Source of the DNA: Blepharisma stoltei
Lineage: Eukaryota > Ciliophora > Heterotrichea > Heterotrichida > Blepharismidae
Length of the DNA: 64,000 bases
Direction of reading: 5' to 3'
NCBI GenBank assembly: GCA_914767885.1
Contig: CAJZBQ010000047.1
Span: 372,001-436,000, forward strand
Of this stretch, positions 1-10,700 are shown in pieces. The notes below the pieces were generated by a model. The model did not search any database and was not told the DNA's origin. It saw only the letters and a program-made list of their open reading frames with translations. Within the stretch, counting starts at the first letter, position 1, and each line of letters opens with the position of its first letter. The translations under genes were made by a program, and so were the position numbers.

Positions 1-1000
1 CTATCCAGAGGATTAGCTTCCTTGAGCATATCATTATCTGTAGACCAGAGGATTAGCTTCCTTGAGCATATCATTATCTGTAGAATAGTCCGCTAATCCC
101 AATAGATAAGGGCAAATATGGCAGGCAAAACCTGTCTAGCCCATCTTAAAAACAGCAAACCCTTGGGAGAGTAACAAAAAGCCATGCTTCAGCAGGTTTC
201 CCATTGAGATGGTCTACTTAACTCACGAAGAGTATCTCTCAAAACTCATCGAGCCGGTAACCGCTCCATCACAATTCTATTTCCGTCAATATCATCATTT
301 TATTTCTCGAAAAATTGCAAAAGGATGAGGAATTTTTTAGACTTTAATGTAAAATCAAAAGAATGTAGAGGAGGATATAAAACTTTGGAAGCAATACTAA
401 ATAAAGCATGAACGATGTAATGATGATATATATAATTCCTTGGAGAAACATATTGACTAAATTAAATAGCATAGGAATAAATTTCAATAATATTGAGCTA
501 AATTCTTTTTGAATAATGCATTTAAGATAATCTTCTAGCTTTATGATCCATCAACAAAATAAGTAAGGGAAGATGAAGGATGAATCTTCTTTTACTGCTT
601 TCAAAATAAATAGCGGCATAATTAATGCTACCATCACAAGCAGTCATTCTTAGATTAAGATTATTTACTATTGCTTTCATACATATTTTGCTTAATGCTC
701 ACGAATGCACTTACCTTACAAATAAAAAGAAATTCCAATAATTTTCTTTTTTAAATTCCATTTCAAATATTAATTCTCAAATTCCCCAATATTTTCCTTA
801 TTTAATTAATTGAAGTGTTAAATGGTATAATACTCATAAATGTCTAACAATATAAAAATATTTAAATTTTTTTACCCTAAAACAAGTAAATCGCTTTAAT
901 TTTCTAGTTTTGAAAGATCCTATTTTCCGAAAGAGTTGCTCCATGCCTTCTTTTCTTTCAGATGCTGCCGTCTTTACTGATCTTGTAAAATATTGCAAAT
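1..1000. other. AT-rich non-coding stretch, no gene seen
   Basis: I see no convincing coding region here when TGA is read as Trp. Positions 1-300 are slightly richer in GC than the rest and could be the end of a degraded retroposon like those further along, but no duplication or tail can be seen. The remainder is AT-rich and looks intergenic. An in-frame TAA at 986-988 shows that the gene starting at 1001 does not extend into it. Confidence 0.5.
5..84. repeat. 40-bp tandem duplication, two perfect copies
   Basis: Units at 5-44 and 45-84 are identical and begin CCAGAGGATTAGCTTCC. Only two copies are present. The repeat lies at the very edge of the window, so an assembly or read artefact cannot be excluded. 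Confidence 0.9.
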
Positions 1001-3906
1001 ATGAAGAGCCTAAAAGACGTCATTCAATCTCTTAATAAATCCAGCAATTCTTATGCGCAGCATTGGCACTTGCTATTTAAAAATCCGTCAAATGAAAAGC
1101 GGTTTGCAACAGAACTTTTGTCGCATCAGAAAACTTCAATAACTATAATTTACATCTGCACAATTTTTGTAATAGCTTGATTTTTATCAAGAAAAGAAAT
1201 AACTTGTCTGCGAGCATTCCTATTATGCCTGTCTGCCATACCATTTCTTCTTGTAAAAATTGAAAGATCATTTATCCATAGGATCTTTACCGAAATCATT
1301 GCTATGCAATTTATTTTGGCTACGATAAACACTGGCTCAATATGTGAATGTGTATGTGCTTTTATACCAAGTAGCATTTTGAACTATTATTTCTTGAAAA
1401 CATGAATATATAGCTTTATCATGAATATTCTTGAGATACTACTCGTTTATTTACTAACTTCCCCCTCCGAGAGCGAACCAAAAAATCTTATTCACTAACG
1501 GAGGGGCTTAATTTTTATTTAAAAAAAATTATATAGTCAGTGTCACTAACTATATATATTTTATAGAATTTGTTTTTCTTCGGAATTTAAAAAAATCCCA
1601 CTTCTCAAAATTGGAAGGCAAATATTAATTTAATTTGTAAAATTTATGCTTTAAAATGCAATTAAAAAATTAGCTCGAGATGTCATTATACTAGTTATCA
1701 CTTATATATCAAAATTTTTTCCCATAAAAATTTTTTGTATTAAAAAAATTTTTGTTCGCTCACTGAGGGTGGGTTTTGGGCAAAAAAATAGGGATTTTTC
1801 TAATGGTTTTGTTCGCTCGCGAAGGGGGGAGTAAGAGATGTAGAAGTTTTTAATATTCTTTGTGCTGTTTTTTGCCATATTTTTTGAATTGTAATGATAG
1901 AAAGAGACATGAAAATCGCTTGAGCACTCTATCACTCACAAAAAGATAAATGCAATAAATTCGAGTCATTGCTTCAAGGACCAGAAAATTCCATAATTAT
2001 TGCAGAATGTGACAGAAAAGGGGGAAACAGTAAAAAAGAAAAAGAAGTGTTTTCAAAAGTGAAATTGAAAGAAGACCGCTTCAGCATCCATATAGAACTA
2101 GCAAGCTTTATTGATGAGATTTTTAATAAAGCCTCCTCTAAAGAAATCACGATAATCTATACAAGAGAATCTAGTGTTCCTCCATGCATTTTGGGAGACA
2201 AAAGCTTGTATTTGCACATCTTGAGATGCTTGTTTGGATATGCACTTGATTATTCGTCATGTGGGACTGAGTTATTATTCCATTTAAAAGGGCCCTCTTC
2301 GTACACAGATGAATACGGTATTGAGTTCCAAATTTCTTTTCATTCAGAAAAAGTAACCCAAGACGGTTTAAATAAAATTTTCCTTAACTCAGAATCACTA
2401 CTCAAGCCTAAGTTCATAGAAACCCCTTCAAAAATTAATAGTAAACTGCTGATTTTCAGTCTGATTTTAGAACTACTCAAAGGTCGGGTTAATCACTGCC
2501 TTTATACCTCAAGCAAAAGTAGAGCAGTTTTAAGCGTATTTATTCCAATTAAGACTTCAGACAAATGAATTGAGACGACCTTCGTACCGACTCACTCCCA
2601 TCCAGAAATCGCACCAAACAACTCTATCAAATGGAAACCTGAAAAATCAAAAATCGGGGCAATGACAAGATTTCAGAGAAGGAAATCTCTAACACAAGCA
2701 CCGGAGTATTTGGAGTATCTTAAAAAATATTCTACTCATGCGGATAATGGCTACACAATACAGCAAGACGTTATGGAAACTCTTTCAGATGTGTCGAATT
2801 CTTCCAGTGCCAATTTTTCTCAAGAATGTGACGAAGACGTCCGAGTAGGTCCTTGCGGTGTTTCTTATTCTAAATCCCACCCTCCGTGAGTGAGCAAAAA
2901 AATTTTGTTCGAAGTTAATTTTTTTTTTTTTAAAAAATTTATAAATAAACTTTATAGAAAAATTTTTTTTCGAAATTTTTAAAAAAATCCTAATTCGAAA
3001 AAATTGGAAAGCAAATATTAATTTAATTTATAAAAATTATGTTTTTAAAACGCAAATTTTTTAAATTAAACAGAATTAATATTGATTTCATTATACTAAT
3101 ATCACTTATATATCAATTTTTTTTTTATAAAAAAATTTTTGTTCACTCACGTAGGGTGGGTTTTTGGGCAAAAATAGGGATTTTTCTAATGGTTTTGTTC
3201 ACTCATGGAGGGGGTGAGTAAGACATATGCAGGCGTGCTATCGACTATTCCTAAATCATCTCTAGTAGTTCCAATGCAGAATTCAAAATCTATGCCAGAA
3301 AGCCCTTGAAAGCATAAAAACGGCTCGCTAAAAGTAAGACGAGTATACGCAAATAGTAAAAATAACTATTCTCCTTTGCCTGACTACAAATTCACAGACT
3401 CAAGACCTACCTTTTGCTTATTAGCAGAAGATACTAATGAGAATAAGTCTTTAAAGTGTGAAGTAGGGGCCTTCAAAGTGCTCATCGTTGACGACATGGC
3501 TTCACACAGAGAATTTCTTGAAGCGAACCTTGGAGCCATCACACATATAAATGCAGAGCATGCAAAAGATGGGAACGAAGCTTGGAAAATGTATGAGGCC
3601 TACGCAAAGAGTGGATATATGTACAGAGTTATTTTTATGGATTTAATGATGCCGAAGATGGATGGGTACAAATCCACACAAAAAATAAGGGAAATTGAAA
3701 AACAAAATGGGTATCCAAAGACACTGATATGTGGGATGTCAGGAGATAAAGAAGCTAAAGAGAAATGCGTAAATGCAGGAATGGATGAATTTTGTAAGGG
3801 TTATGTAGTGATAAAGCCGCCTCAAATTTCAGAGGTGAAAGCGATCCTTAGCATCCCTTGCAATAAGAAACAAAAATTTTGATATTTGATAATGAAACTT
3901 GGCTAA
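1001..3906 (+). CDS. hybrid histidine-kinase-like membrane protein with C-terminal receiver domain, interrupted by two IESs
   Basis: Two-component signalling protein. ATG at 1001 follows an in-frame TAA at 986. The first exon (1001-1454) encodes several hydrophobic segments, for example around 1142-1180 and 1205-1255. After removal of 1455-1831 the frame enters a HATPase-like region (about 1990-2560), then a linker, and after removal of 2871-3218 it reads into a receiver domain. The receiver has the acidic pair (IVDD), the phospho-acceptor Asp in FMDLMMPKMDG, a Ser in GMSGD and a Lys before PP. TGA is read as Trp at several sites, including 2566, 3307 and 3880; the stop is TAA at 3904. The mature length is 726 aa. 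The kinase part is degenerate: I see no clear H-box and the N-box Asn is not obvious (region FGYALDYS), so it may be a pseudokinase that scaffolds or receives phosphate. Receiver call strong; kinase activity doubtful. Confidence 0.8.
1455..1831. mobile_element. family A MITE/IES in the hybrid kinase gene
   Basis: AT-rich 377-bp insert flanked by TAA (1455-1457 and 1832-1834). The left end carries a hairpin of CCCTCCGAGAGCGAAC with its inverted copy (1461-1506). The right end carries two spaced copies of the GTTCGCTC.. motif (about 1753 and 1810). Joining 1454 to 1832 gives an uninterrupted frame (..VYLLRDVEVF..) through a hydrophobic segment. 377 is not a multiple of 3, so the gene cannot be read without removal. 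Confidence 0.88.
2871..3218. mobile_element. family A MITE/IES between kinase and receiver parts
   Basis: 348-bp insert flanked by TAA (2871-2873, 3219-3221) with CCACCCTCCGTGAGTGAG at the left end and the spaced GTTCACTCA-type motifs at the right. Excision joins ..GVSYSKTYAGV.. in frame. Length is a multiple of 3, but the insert contains in-frame stops. Confidence 0.9.
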
Positions 3907-4294
3907 TTTTATTAAATTTAGATAGTTGCATTCTGAAATTAAATGCTGAATTTGTACTTCTAACATCTGCAAAAAGGGATTTTTTAAAAAATTTTAACAA
4001 AAAATAGTTACAAGCAAAAATATTTTGTTTTTTTCGCAGGTCTGGGAAGTAAGAAAGCTGGAGCAGAGTTTTAGATACTTTACAATAATATCAGAATGTT
4101 TCTAAATTAATATAAATTTGAAGTTTTAGCAACCTTCAAGAAGGAGCAGCACAGCCTATAATATAATTTAAGTTCTAAATTAATACTTGTTTTAGCTCAT
4201 TTAAACACCGGATCTAATTTTTCATAAGAGATTTTTATTCATAAATTTTCAGATTAGCCATTTCATGAAGCCAATTCATTCTTGTAAATAAAAA
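3907..4294. other. AT-rich intergenic spacer
   Basis: No open frame of note on either strand, even with TGA as Trp. Nothing recognised. Confidence 0.5.
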
Positions 4295-4543
4295 ATGTTT
4301 GCTAGATCATTCAGGTATCTAGGCCGAGCTAGCTCCTTCCATACACTTAGCAGGCCTATACAAAGATTCCAGATTCGCTCTTACCAGTTTCAGTAAATTC
4401 AATGCAGACTTAACAAAACTAATTACTTAAGCAAGCTTTCGTCAAGTTTATTAATGAATTTAGCTTACTCACAAGATTTTTATCTATTGAGCACAGAAGA
4501 TGTTGAATCTTTACTATCCAAGGTTGAAGAAGAGCAGGTGTAA
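4295..4543 (+). CDS. small protein with a mitochondrial-type N-terminus
   Basis: ATG at 4295, one 15-nt intron (4393-4407) and TAA at 4541-4543 give 77 aa. The first 32 residues are rich in Arg, Ser and Phe with no acidic residue, like a mitochondrial presequence. The start resembles those of the TPR genes at 40-51 kb (basic presequence, then LLSK..). The C-terminus is acidic (KVEEEQV). A second possible intron of 17 nt at 4538-4554 would extend the protein by a few residues to 4581. It may be a small mitochondrial protein or the 5' remnant of a TPR-type gene. Confidence 0.5.
4393..4407 (+). other. 15-nt intron in the 4295 gene
   Basis: GTAAATTCAATGCAG. Removal bypasses a TAA directly at the junction and opens 45 further codons. 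Confidence 0.65.
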
Positions 4544-4863
4544 ACTTTATTTAGACTAGGCTTGCGCTTGCTAAGCATTAAATAATAAAGCATCTATTTA
4601 ATTATGGATTTCTGTTTAAATAAACACAAAAGAATAAGTCCCGTATAATATCAAGAGATTTTTTCGTAAACTCGAATAAATTTCCAGAGATCAAAGAATC
4701 TCGGGGATATTTGAAGAGGAATTGAAAACTAAATTAATAATCCGGCAATCATGATTTCTTATTTGAAAGGGTAAACAGATTGATAATTTTAGCTCTATAT
4801 TAAATAAGTTGCTTAGTTTTAGCTAATTTTGCCTTTATAGTTATAATTATAGAACCGATTAAA

Positions 4864-5391
4864 ATGAATCCAGCTTACAATGAAGAAGACCTTCCTGACA
4901 TAAAAGGTTCATCCCCTCTGCCAATAAATATCCCAAAGCAGCCAAGTCAATTAGGCCAACAAATGTGCATAAAATGCTCTAAATCTTATGATAGCACTGT
5001 TTTCAATATTGAATGCCCAAACCATAAATTATGTATTTCCTGCAGAGCACAAAATCCGGATAGATGTCTCTTTTTCGGGTGCAATAGACTTTATAACGAA
5101 AAAGATAAGCAAATAATTTATGCTTACATTAAAAAAATTGATGAAAACTACTTTACATGTGACCTATGTGGAGTAAAGAAGCCAAAATTTATGAGAAAAA
5201 TTAATGATCAGTGTGACTGCAATGTTTGCTTGATGTGCTCTATTGGTGATCCATATGAATGCGCTTATTGCTGTCAAAGATCATCTGAAATCATAATAAG
5301 TGATATCAAAGGAATTGCATGCAGTAATTGCGAAACACTATTAGACAACCCAGAAAAACTGCGCACCCACAATTGCTATGTTGGCCATTAA
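4864..5391 (+). CDS. Cys-rich, probable zinc-binding protein (RING/treble-clef-like)
   Basis: 175 aa from ATG 4864 to TAA. Cysteines come in repeated pairs: CIKC near residue 35, CPNHKLCISC near 50-60, CLFFGC near 68, then CDLC, CDCNVCLMC, CAYCC and CSNC with a late His (HNC). The spacing suggests several zinc sites, possibly two RING or IBR-like modules in tandem. I cannot assign a family. The N-terminus (NEEDLPDIKG) is acidic. No TGA codons occur, so the frame is intact without recoding. Confidence 0.7.
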   Translation: MNPAYNEEDLPDIKGSSPLPINIPKQPSQLGQQMCIKCSKSYDSTVFNIECPNHKLCISCRAQNPDRCLFFGCNRLYNEKDKQIIYAYIKKIDENYFTCDLCGVKKPKFMRKINDQCDCNVCLMCSIGDPYECAYCCQRSSEIIISDIKGIACSNCETLLDNPEKLRTHNCYVGH

Positions 5392-5491
5392 AATAGTTTT
5401 TAATTAGTTTCCTGTAATTTCTAGTCATTATATTACTATCGAAAATAAGTTAAATTTTCTCAAATATGACGAACTGTATATTTTTTTAATA

Positions 5492-8010
5492 ATGGACTTG
5501 ATTCGACTGGACAAAGAAAGGTAACTTTAAGTCAGGTTTAACTCTCACCTATGTGTAAAGGCAATAAAAGTCTCAATATCTCAGGTATCAACTTATCTTC
5601 TCAGCCTCTCATCTCATCTTTTAAACAAGCCAGGAGTCTCAAATATTGATAAATGCGCAGACCCTCAGTCTCGTCTGATACTTCTTGATGAATCTTTAAG
5701 CAAGCTTTCAACCGAAGAGCTTCCTGATTCTTTGACCTCAAAAATCCTGGATAACTCAGTAGAAATTATTGATCACACCTTAGATTTATCATATGACTCA
5801 TATTCATTCCAAGAAATACTGAGACAGCTTCTTCCAAACACCTTGCCAATTCTCCCAAACTTCGAAACTATAGGAGACCTCGCTTACATTAGGCTAATTC
5901 CTGACTATTCTGAGCATTCAAGACTATAGAGGTTTCCTCTATATAGCGCTGAAAGCGCAGACATTTTCCCAGGAGCTTTCCAAGTTCGTCGGACCGAATC
6001 GCTTTTTGGTCCGACCAAGGCATTGATTTGGTGCAACCAACCGATAAATTCCGATCAGAATTTATCGGCCTTACAGCGCCAAACATAGGAAACTTCTATA
6101 ATCGGAGAAGTCATTCTCGATAAGAGCGGGAAAAAGTGCGTTGTCGGGATTTTCCAAGATAAAGCTGAGGTGATTGCAGGAAGTGGAGACACCAAAGTAA
6201 ACGCTGCTGAGCATAACCTGCACATAAAATATGACTTCCTTAAAGCGCCGCTGGCTGCTGGCTTGGAAAGTGAAAGAAATAGACTATTAGAAAAATTTGA
6301 AAAAAATTCAGTAATTTGTGACACTTGTGCAGGGGTCGGACATTTAGCACTGCTAGCCGCTCAAAAAGGGTATAATGTGATTTCAAATAGTGAAAACGAA
6401 GAAAATTATGAGGCTTTAGTGGCCAATGCTATTAATAACCAACTTGACAAAAAAATTTATGCATTTAATCAGAAGCCCCTTGAGATGCTTGAAAATATAA
6501 AAGAATCATGGGCAAGTAACGATGATAAGGAAGCTGAAGAAATTCAAACCCAGATGGTCCATTATCTCTTAAGGTCACCAGACTTTAATGATTTGCCCCA
6601 CAAAAAGTTTAATCATCTAATTTTAGAAGTTAAAGATCCTGACTTCCAAGAATTAGAAAAACTCTATGGGTTCTTTAAAGGTGTTAGCTATGATCCTCTG
6701 CCGAATTTGCATTTTTATGTAGAATCATCTGCAGCTGCTCCTAAAGAAAGATATATCTTTTTCCAGCCAATAAATACTTGCCTACTTTGTAATTTTATTA
6801 TAATAGCTACGGTATCTAATAACAATAGACAAGTTTTTATTTACTATACACATTGATATCATTGAAAAGCTCTCCAAAGCTTGGATGCACAAAATCAAAG
6901 ACTCACAAATCCAAGAAGTTCACTACGTAAGAGACAAGCTCTACTGCATTTCTCTCCAAATCCCTCAAGAAGTCGCCTTTTCACAAGATGAAATCCTCAG
7001 AAGTGAAGGGAGCGTTTCGGAAGAAGAAAATTCTGAAGATCTCACTCCCCCCCCCTTTAAATTGGAACTAACAATTTTGTTCCAATTTAAAGGGGGGGTT
7101 AAGAAAATTTTTTTAAAAAAAAAATATCAATATAAAATTTTTTTTATAAAAAAAAATTCCAAAAAATTTATCGAATTAGATTAATAAATTTGTTTAATAA
7201 AATGCTATTTACTCTTTATCCTTTAAATCAAAGCAAGATATAACTAAATTTTATTATTAATTAATACGCCACTATTAATTGGTATCAAAACTGTTTACAC
7301 AAAAAAATTATTATTTTTATTGATAAAAAAATTTAAAAAACATAATTCTAGAAAAATTTATGGATCAAAGTGCTAATTTTGTTTAAATGAGATGCCATTT
7401 ATACTCTATTTTTTGAAATAAAGCAAGAAATAAGTGAATTTTCAATTTTTGTAAAGAATTCGCATTGAATTTATATCAAAATAATTTAAATAAAAAATAT
7501 CATTTTATCAAAAAAAATAAAAAAAAAAAATTAAAATTTTTTTAAAAATTTAGCAATTAAGGCTAATAAATTTATTTAAATAAGATACTCTTTATACTCT
7601 ATTCTATAAACAAGAGCAAGATATAACTAAATTTTTAATTTTAGTTAAGAAGAAATATTTAACTTATATCAAATCTTTCTACATAAAAATTATGATTTTT
7701 ATATATAAAATTTATGATTTTTATATATAAAATTTTTTATTATAAAATTAAATTTGTTCCAATTTAAAGGGGGGTTAATTTACCAAAAAAGTGCAAATTT
7801 TACCGATATTTTGTTCCAATTTAAAGGGGGGGAGTCAGAGAAACCATGTCAAGACAAATGGACTTTATGCAGCGTTCTATACGAGAAAGTGAGCTTGTAC
7901 ATACTTCTCTATTGATGTCAAATCTCAATTCCCTTATAATTTCTCAGCAAGGAAAAAGACAACAGAGTATGCCTGAAAGCCCAACGAAGCGTTTTAGGCC
8001 AAATAAATAG
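5492..8010 (+). CDS. TRM5: tRNA (guanine-37-N1)-methyltransferase-like protein (TRM5 family), one intron and three IESs
   Basis: TRM5 enzymes methylate G37 next to the anticodon using S-adenosylmethionine. ATG 5492, intron 5521-5535 and removal of three IESs (5925-6098, 6771-6846, 7042-7834) give 486 aa ending at TAG 8010. Matching features are the N-terminal D1-like segment, the middle block (EILRQLLPNTLPILPNFETIGDLA) leading to IGEVILDKSGKK, and the SAM-binding stretch VICDTCAGVGHLALLAAQKG at about 6305-6365. The C-terminal block EVHYVRDKLYCISLQIP is also typical. Oddities: the usual AGVGPF is AGVGHL, and the NLP-type catalytic motif expected downstream is not evident (region FNHLILEVKDPDF). 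It could be a divergent TRM5 or a paralogue with altered activity. Family call strong. Confidence 0.85.
5521..5535 (+). other. 15-nt intron in TRM5
   Basis: GTAACTTTAAGTCAG after codon 9 plus two bases (phase 2). It contains an in-frame TAA; removal joins ATG 5492 to the TRM5 frame. Confidence 0.9.
5925..6098. mobile_element. 174-bp TA-bounded IES with terminal inverted repeats in TRM5
   Basis: Left end TAGAGGTTTCCTCTATATAGCGCT follows the TA at 5925. The right end, read in reverse, is TAGAAGTTTCCTATGTTTGGCGCT. Inner parts include further inverted repeats (GGTCCGAC.., ..GATAAATTC). Joining 5924 to 6099 gives SRLIGEVILDKSG in frame, as expected for TRM5. GC content is well above its surroundings. 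It is unrelated to families A-C. Confidence 0.88.
6771..6846. mobile_element. 76-bp TA-bounded IES in TRM5
   Basis: A frame change is required between ..IFFQPI (up to 6772) and HIDIIEKLSKAW (from 6849). Removing 6771-6846, leaving one TA (6847-6848), restores it. The ends are loosely inverted (TAAATACTTGCC versus TAAATAAAAACTTGTC in reverse, a few bases in). Exact boundaries are less certain than for the other IESs; TA 6838 also keeps frame. Confidence 0.65.
7042..7834. mobile_element. family B MITE/IES in TRM5, TCA-flanked, with triplicated core
   Basis: 793-bp insert. The left terminus CTCCCCCCCCCTTTAAATTGG and the inverted right terminus are separated by a very AT-rich core made of three diverged direct repeats (about 7190-7340, 7370-7510, 7560-7700), each carrying AGCAAGAWATAA. 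The left end also forms a hairpin (7050-7098). The flanking repeat is TCA (7042-7044, 7835-7837). Excision gives ..SEDLRETMSRQ.. in frame. It is about 790 bp, like its near-copy at 34741-35514. Confidence 0.88.
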
Positions 8011-8054
8011 GTATAATTAAAAGTCGCCATCTTCAATAAAATATTTACACGTAA

Positions 8055-10419
8055 ATGTTTTATCTTTACTTTTTCTTTGTTTTAGGATGCTCAGCATTAT
8101 ATGAGAACTGTCCTTATGTGATACATCCTAGTAAAGAAGAGCTCTCAGGGCTGCTAGAAAACCCGGATTATATGGCGGTTGATATTATTTATGATAGAAA
8201 TGGCATGCCATCTAAAGTCCTTTCAAACGTAATTGTTGATGTATTAGACAAGTACCATACTTTTGTTAAGGTCTATGCATATGACTGTGCAGACGATGAA
8301 CAATTATGCCCTGAAAATATTAAGGCTGAGCTGCCTATATTTGAAGCTCACGTGCCGGCTGGGCTAAATCCATATACAGGAAAGCCACTTGTGCATAAAA
8401 GAAAATTTGAAGGAGAAATTGCATATAAAGAGGTTTCAGACTTTTTATTGACAAACATCCCGTTTTTAGGCGAAGTGCTAAATAAAGAAAACGAAGATTT
8501 CTTGAATGAAAACCAACTGAACCATGCTATTTTGTTTAGCAGCAAAGAAAAAGCTCCACTGATCTTTAAGGCGCTTTCTTCAGAGTTTAGAGGAAGATTG
8601 GAGTTTTGGGTATCTTTGTCAAGTGATCCTGAGTATTCAAAGACGTTTGGGGTTACTGAGTATCCTACACTCATGGTAAGGGTTGGGGAAGATATGTATA
8701 AGTATACAGGAAAATATGATTTCTTTGAAATCTCGAAATTTTTGGACCAATTTGCTGCAAAGGAGAGGCAAGAGTTAAAACTGAAAAAGAAAAAGCCGAA
8801 GGAAGAAAAGAAAGAGGAGCCTGAAATCCCTCAATTCCCTATTCTAGATTTGGATTCAAATAACTTTAAAGAAAAACTAGAAGGAGGCAAGCTTGCAATT
8901 GTTCATTTCTATAAAGAAAGCCAAGTAACTGAATGGGAAGAAATTAAAAAGAACTACAATGGCGTTGTACTACTTGCGAATTTCCAATGCAAAAATGAAG
9001 CTGAAGAAGAGTTTGCAAAATCATTAGGCGTCAAAAAGTTCCCATCACTTACTCCCCCCCTCCGTGAGTGAACAAAACCATTAGAAAAATCGCTATTTTT
9101 TGCCAAAAACCCACCCTCCGTGAGTGAACAAAAAATTTTTTTATGGAAAAAAATTGATATATAAATGATAATTATTATAATGAAATCTAGAGCTAATTCT
9201 GTTTATATTTAAACGAATTGCTTTTTAAAACATAAATTTTGCAAATTAAATTAATATTTGCTTTCCAATTTTTGCGAATTAGGAATTTTTTTAATTTCGA
9301 AAAAAAAATTAACCCCCTCCGTGATTGAACAAAATTTTTTTGTTCACTCACGGAGGGGGGGGAGTTAGAATATTCCCAATTAACCGCAAACGTAAAAGCT
9401 TGGAACTTGTTTTCTCCAATCAATACGAGCTTGAATATGAAATTTCCAGAGAGCTAAAAGTCGATATCATTTCACTTTCTGATTCAAATATCAATGCATT
9501 TGTCAATCAAGTAGGTGAAGAACAAAAAGTAGGATTATTATACCTAACAGAAACTACCCCAAACCTTCATTTCAAAGGTCTCGCATCTGACCCTGCATTT
9601 AAAGATTTCGTCAAATTTGGCAGCCTTAATAAACCTCCAGAGCAAGCTAAACAAATTTTCAACCAAAGCAGATATCCTACAATAATCGCATTTTCTTCTC
9701 CAGATGAAAAAGGAGATTTTAATCTATTAGAATTTACTGGGAATTTAAATGATTATGCAGCTATGAGCTTTTTCTTAGATAAACAGGCTATCCCATATAT
9801 GCTTAAACGAGAGATCAGCCCTACAGTTGATGTAGAGAATGCAGATATCGTAGAATTTAAACACAAAAATTACGAAAAAGCATGCACAAAGAAAATTGGG
9901 ATGTGTGTAATAGGCTTTTTTGAAGGTAACCCTGTAAGATTTATATAGGAAAACACTCCCCAATTTTCTGTACTTAAAAAAGTGAGTTTATTGATGGAAA
10001 AGCGAAAAATCCCTTTCCATTTCGGCTGGGTTGATGGGATTTGCCAGCATGAACTGCGAGAAAGTTTTGGAATCTCAGAAGCAATGATGCCAAATCTTGC
10101 AGTTTATTTCCCACACAAACAAAAATCAGCCAGACTTGTCGGAACTTTCAATGAAGATGATATTAATTCCTTTTTAGAAGGTGTTACAAGAGGGAAAATC
10201 TCAACTGACGACAAAGCCAAAATTAAAGTTATCGATAGAGATTGTGAAGCTTTCCATAATAGTTTAAAGCAGAATACAGAAGAAGGTCATGATGAATTAA
10301 TTGAAGAAGTACTAAAAGAGGAGGAAGAGAAGAAAAAAGCTTTAGGGGTTGAAGAAGGGACTTCAAAGAAAGGAAAGAGGAGAAAAAGAAAAGGAGTGAG
10401 TAAGGCAGATGATTTATAA
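8055..10419 (+). CDS. secretory-pathway protein with several thioredoxin-like folds
   Basis: 677 aa after removing an intron (9934-9948) and an IES (9049-9364). The N-terminal 15 residues are hydrophobic and end near GCSA, like a signal peptide. Segments typical of thioredoxin folds recur: FGVTEYPTLMVRVG, LGVKKFPSLRIFP (restored across the IES) and QSRYPTIIAFS, each with the cis-proline position. No CxxC active site is apparent, so a redox-inactive PDI-like or chaperone-scaffold role is more likely than an oxidoreductase. The C-terminus is highly basic (KKGKRRKRKGVSKADDL). TAA at 10417. The start lies only 44 bp after the TRM5 stop. Confidence 0.75.
9049..9364. mobile_element. family A MITE/IES in the thioredoxin-fold gene
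   Basis: 316 bp, flanked by TTA (9049-9051, 9365-9367). The left half has two direct copies of CCCTCCGTGAGTGAACAAAA about 60 bp apart. The right end has the hairpin CCCCTCCGTGATTGAAC..GTTCACTCACGGAGGGG. Excision gives KKFPSLRIFPINR, completing a thioredoxin-fold strand. Confidence 0.92.
9934..9948 (+). other. 15-nt intron in the thioredoxin-fold gene
   Basis: GTAAGATTTATATAG. It contains an in-frame TAG; removal continues ..FEGNPENTPQF.. into the downstream frame. Confidence 0.9.
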
Positions 10420-10438
10420 TGATTAAACTAGGTTAGGA

Positions 10439-10639
10439 CTAAATTTCAAACTTCTTATGATCTTCAAGCAAACTTCCTTTGGGGTCTGGAAAGAATCTTC
10501 GATTTTTCAGCTGCTTTTGGATAGACATGAAAAAACTGAAAAAAAGCACAAATATGAATATGCATTGAAATACAGTAGAGAAATACTCCCAACTACTTTC
10601 TTTGGCTTCTTCTAAATTTATTATACTGTTTTTGATCAT
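10439..10639 (-). CDS. small hypothetical membrane protein
   Basis: 66 aa with one strongly hydrophobic segment (residues about 25-40) followed by a basic stretch. It lies between two convincing genes. No family recognised; support is only the open frame and the coherent membrane-anchor pattern. Confidence 0.35.
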   Translation of the reverse strand: MIKNSIINLEEAKESSWEYFSTVFQCIFIFVLFFSFFMSIQKQLKNRRFFPDPKGSLLEDHKKFEI

Positions 10640-10700
10640 TTTCTGCTTAAAAAGTACCTATTTTTTTTATATAAATGGAGATGAGCTGAGCACATAATTA

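Noticed and set aside
1150-1377. Minus-strand 75-aa ORF
   Set aside because: Shadow of the membrane part of the hybrid kinase, whose plus-strand frame runs from ATG 1001.
9193-9423. Short ORFs that read across family A and B elements (also at 1702, 3039, 6885-7184, 38785)
   Set aside because: They begin or end inside MITEs; removing the elements gives better-supported genes.
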